In this document: positions 62,001 through 64,000 of the stretch, one piece after another
How positions within the stretch are numbered: the stretch's first letter is position 1
Layout: every line of letters begins with the position of its first letter
Source: Gracilaria domingensis
Lineage: Eukaryota > Rhodophyta > Florideophyceae > Gracilariales > Gracilariaceae
NCBI GenBank assembly: GCA_022539475.1
Contig: VCMS01000089.1
Coordinates: 1 to 64,000 of the forward strand
Direction: 5' to 3'
DNA length: 64,000 bases
The notes under the pieces: generated by a model
What the model was told of the DNA's origin: nothing
The model's input: only the letters and a program-made list of their open reading frames with translations
The model's database searches: none
Made by a program: the position numbers and the translations under genes

Positions 62001-64000
62001 TTATTCACAGTTCCTTGCAGAACGTTTGCGTCAGCTTGCCTATGTATCCCGCATGAAAGTATCAAAGCCTTCTGAGCTTGAATCTCAGATATCAAATGAA
62101 ATGGAAGATGATTCCAATCGAGTTCACCACGGTGCTGGTCATAGCAATAAGGATGTTTCAGTTTCTGATGATGCTTCAGGACGTAAATCTCACAAGCCAT
62201 CGACATCAAAAGAAGTAGATGATGCAGACGATGCAAACTGCGAAGAAAAGATGAAAGAACGAGAGGAAGATAAAACAGCAGAGAAAGAGAAAACAAGGTC
62301 TGAAAAGGATATGGAAAACGAAGTAACCGACAAAAACATGCAAAACGTTGAACCAGCGAGAAAGTCCCAGACTGGTAGAAAAGAGAGCTGTGCACATGAG
62401 GGAGGGCAATTAGTTGAGAAAGAACAGGAACAAGCAAAGAACACGAAAAAGGGTGTTGAGGACGAAGAAGCGGATGATGAGGAAGAGGAAGATGACACTC
62501 CAATCAGTCAGATCGATTCATCATACCAATGGAGAAATGTCACCGTCATCCGCCGTGAACTCGCGCAGAGTTACCAGTGCTTGTATCAGATTCCAGACCT
62601 AGAACTCAGCTCTACCTATTCACAAGGGGGTCCTGTTGACCTTTGGCTGGAAGAAGGATGTCGAGTAAGTAAGCACATTGGTTTGCAGTTTACATCAGGG
62701 GATCCAATGAACGTTGTTCCTGTAATCGATACAGAAGCATGCTGCACTGTGTACTTCTTCTACCGAAAAAGGATCTTTGAAGCGATTGGGCAACGTCGTC
62801 GAGATGGTGGGCGAGGAAAAAAGTTACGAGAAGTCCTGTCCCGGCTCGCAGAATCATTGCCTGAAACGCCACCGAGTAACGTTCATTTGCTTCCATTCAA
62901 AGCCCTTAATGAAATTGTTATGGATGTCATTTCCTCTCAGGGTGACATTTCTAGGGGAGCTGCGGAGAACGTCACACGACTTAAAGAAGAATGGAATCGG
63001 GGTCTCAATTCTAGAACAAGTATGAACATATCGAAGAGGACACAACATGTTCAGCTCTCTGTTCTTTACTTTGAAGTATTCACTTTGCATGCGCTATCAA
63101 CTATGGGTACGCATGACGTGGAATACAAGAAACAGAAATCAGCTGAAAGAAGAAAAAGTCCGAAGGAGGTCGCAGAACGCCTCATTTCAGCATATAGTGA
63201 TTGTCTTGTGGCGCTTAGAAGTAGGCCATGGAGCATAGGTGCTTGGATACTACTCGGAAGAATCTTTGTAGAGACAGCAGACCTTGCTCTGGATGAAAGA
63301 GAATTGTCCTTATCCTCTTTTGGACTCTACCGTTCTGGAGACCTTGCTACATTCGATGAGAAAATATCCAGCATCAACGCGATCTTTGGACGAGCGGAGG
63401 CCAGTTTTGCCTTCGCCGAATCGCTCCTTTCCCATCCGTGGGCGCAGAAGGCTGCTAGTGATCTTCTTCCAATTAACTCAACGTTGGTACTAGGTCAAGC
63501 ATTTCAAGTGGAGGACGAATGGGATGGATTCGGGGACGATGGAGATCTGTTTGGGTTGTTCGGCCTCACGAATGAAACAACTTGTCGTCCTCGTTTGACC
63601 GGAGAATTCCATCCCAGTGAAAGCAGTCGAGAAGTCGGAAGTCAGCGCTTGGCTGCTATCCGATTTGGGAGCTCCGCTCTCTCTATCCTGCGACTTCGTG
63701 AGCTTAGATACTTTCATACGCACTGGACTCACAGCACTCTGGAGACCAGACTGCTTGCTCACCCTAAACATCGATATCCGGAGGAAGTCGTACGTCTCTC
63801 ATCAGTTGCCCTGGCGCAGTTACGAGAGGCGAGAAAGCTTAGTGATGTAGCTCTGAACCAAGCAGTTGAACCGCCCAATGCTGACGCAGGTCAGACGAAC
63901 CCCTCGAACCCAGAAGGTGTGGCTCCATGTACAAAACAGACCTCTGATGTCTTCGCTAAGCCCGAAAACGCAGGAGTGAAAAAATATTTGTGGTACTATG
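59055..64000 (+). CDS. CABIN1/HIR3-like histone chaperone subunit, partial at 3' end
   Basis: Exon 1 (59055-59117) encodes MPLSAPKLYDLAVYRDEFVGQ minus its last residue or two. An intron of 73 bases follows (59118-59190, GTGAGC...CCACAG; an alternative acceptor six bases later is also in phase), then a frame open to the window edge without a stop, so at least 1,620 residues. Early TPR-like repeats include TPLWERRLRYAVHRNLADVH and ALTNYSLALDDDNTDFLTWLKTARAAVETGRLHVARRAYEVALSMRPRHWLAQ in the order seen in CABIN1/HIR3. A Ser/Thr-rich insert (about 59,900-60,500) and a very acidic Lys/Glu stretch (62,200-62,520) separate helical regions. Family members scaffold the HIRA/HIR complex for replication-independent H3-H4 deposition. 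No stop or 3' end is present. A general TPR protein is the alternative. Confidence 0.75.
59118..59190 (+). other. Short 5' intron
   Basis: 73 bases, donor CAG|GTGAGC, acceptor ACCACAG, with CTAAG about 20 bases before the acceptor as a possible branch point. Reading through it in frame reaches a stop (at TAA in TGCTAAG), and removing it joins two clean coding segments. It is the only intron I can support in the window. Confidence 0.8.

Noticed and set aside
1-64000. tRNA, rRNA or other structural RNA genes
   Set aside because: I looked for B-box-like GGTTCGAAT words and cloverleaf flanks; isolated GGTTCGA words (for example near 31243 and 31313) have no matching A box or acceptor stem.

Overview
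This is eukaryotic nuclear DNA. It is most consistent with a multicellular red alga of the florideophyte type (Chondrus/Gracilaria-like); that placement is inference. The grounds are long, almost intronless housekeeping genes, a single short intron just after the start codon in the one gene where splicing is visible, probable plastid-targeted products, dense gene islands, and long tracts of decayed transposons between them.

Layout. 1-8.6 kb is transposon debris: two head-to-head copies of a Plavaka/CACTA-like (CMC superfamily) DNA transposon, a spacer full of foldback hairpins and a 372-bp tandem duplication, then a small inverted-repeat element filled with an array of long GC-rich palindromes. 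8.9-13.3 kb holds a few low-copy genes or fragments: a basic unknown protein broken by a stop, a ketopantoate-reductase-like protein, the 3' part of a ribulose-phosphate 3-epimerase gene, and a purine-rich coiled-coil ORF with a frame change. 13.6-18.4 kb is a degenerate Ty1/copia polyprotein in one frame with two nonsense codons. 19-26.5 kb is duplicated sequence of unknown function: a 701-bp tandem duplication and an 828-bp unit present three times. 26.5-28.1 kb is AT-rich and apparently empty.

From 28.1 kb genes become dense. First come three secretory-pathway proteins: a type I membrane glycoprotein, a secreted Cys-rich/coiled-coil protein, and a Met/Thr/Pro-rich mucin-like protein with a folded C-terminal domain. 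From 35.7 kb to the right edge ten genes alternate strand without exception: RAD50 (-), a RING-H2 protein (+), a bZIP factor (-), a TPM-domain/RING-H2 membrane protein (+), an NT-C2/coiled-coil protein (-), a TatA/TatB-like protein (+), a BRWD/PHIP-type WD40-bromodomain protein (-), a DUF1995 plastid protein (+), a plastid-type ABC ATPase (-), and a CABIN1/HIR3-like histone-chaperone subunit (+, runs off the window). Two convergent pairs have only 81 and 90 bp between their stop codons. Several divergent promoters are GC-rich, most extremely at 54.5-56.5 kb.

Functionally the right half mixes chromatin and genome maintenance (RAD50, BRWD/PHIP, CABIN1/HIR3), ubiquitin ligases, and organelle proteins. 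No operon-like logic is expected. No rRNA, CRISPR array or convincing tRNA gene was seen. Several one-base differences between repeat copies lie in short homopolymers, so some frameshifts here may be assembly errors rather than real mutations.
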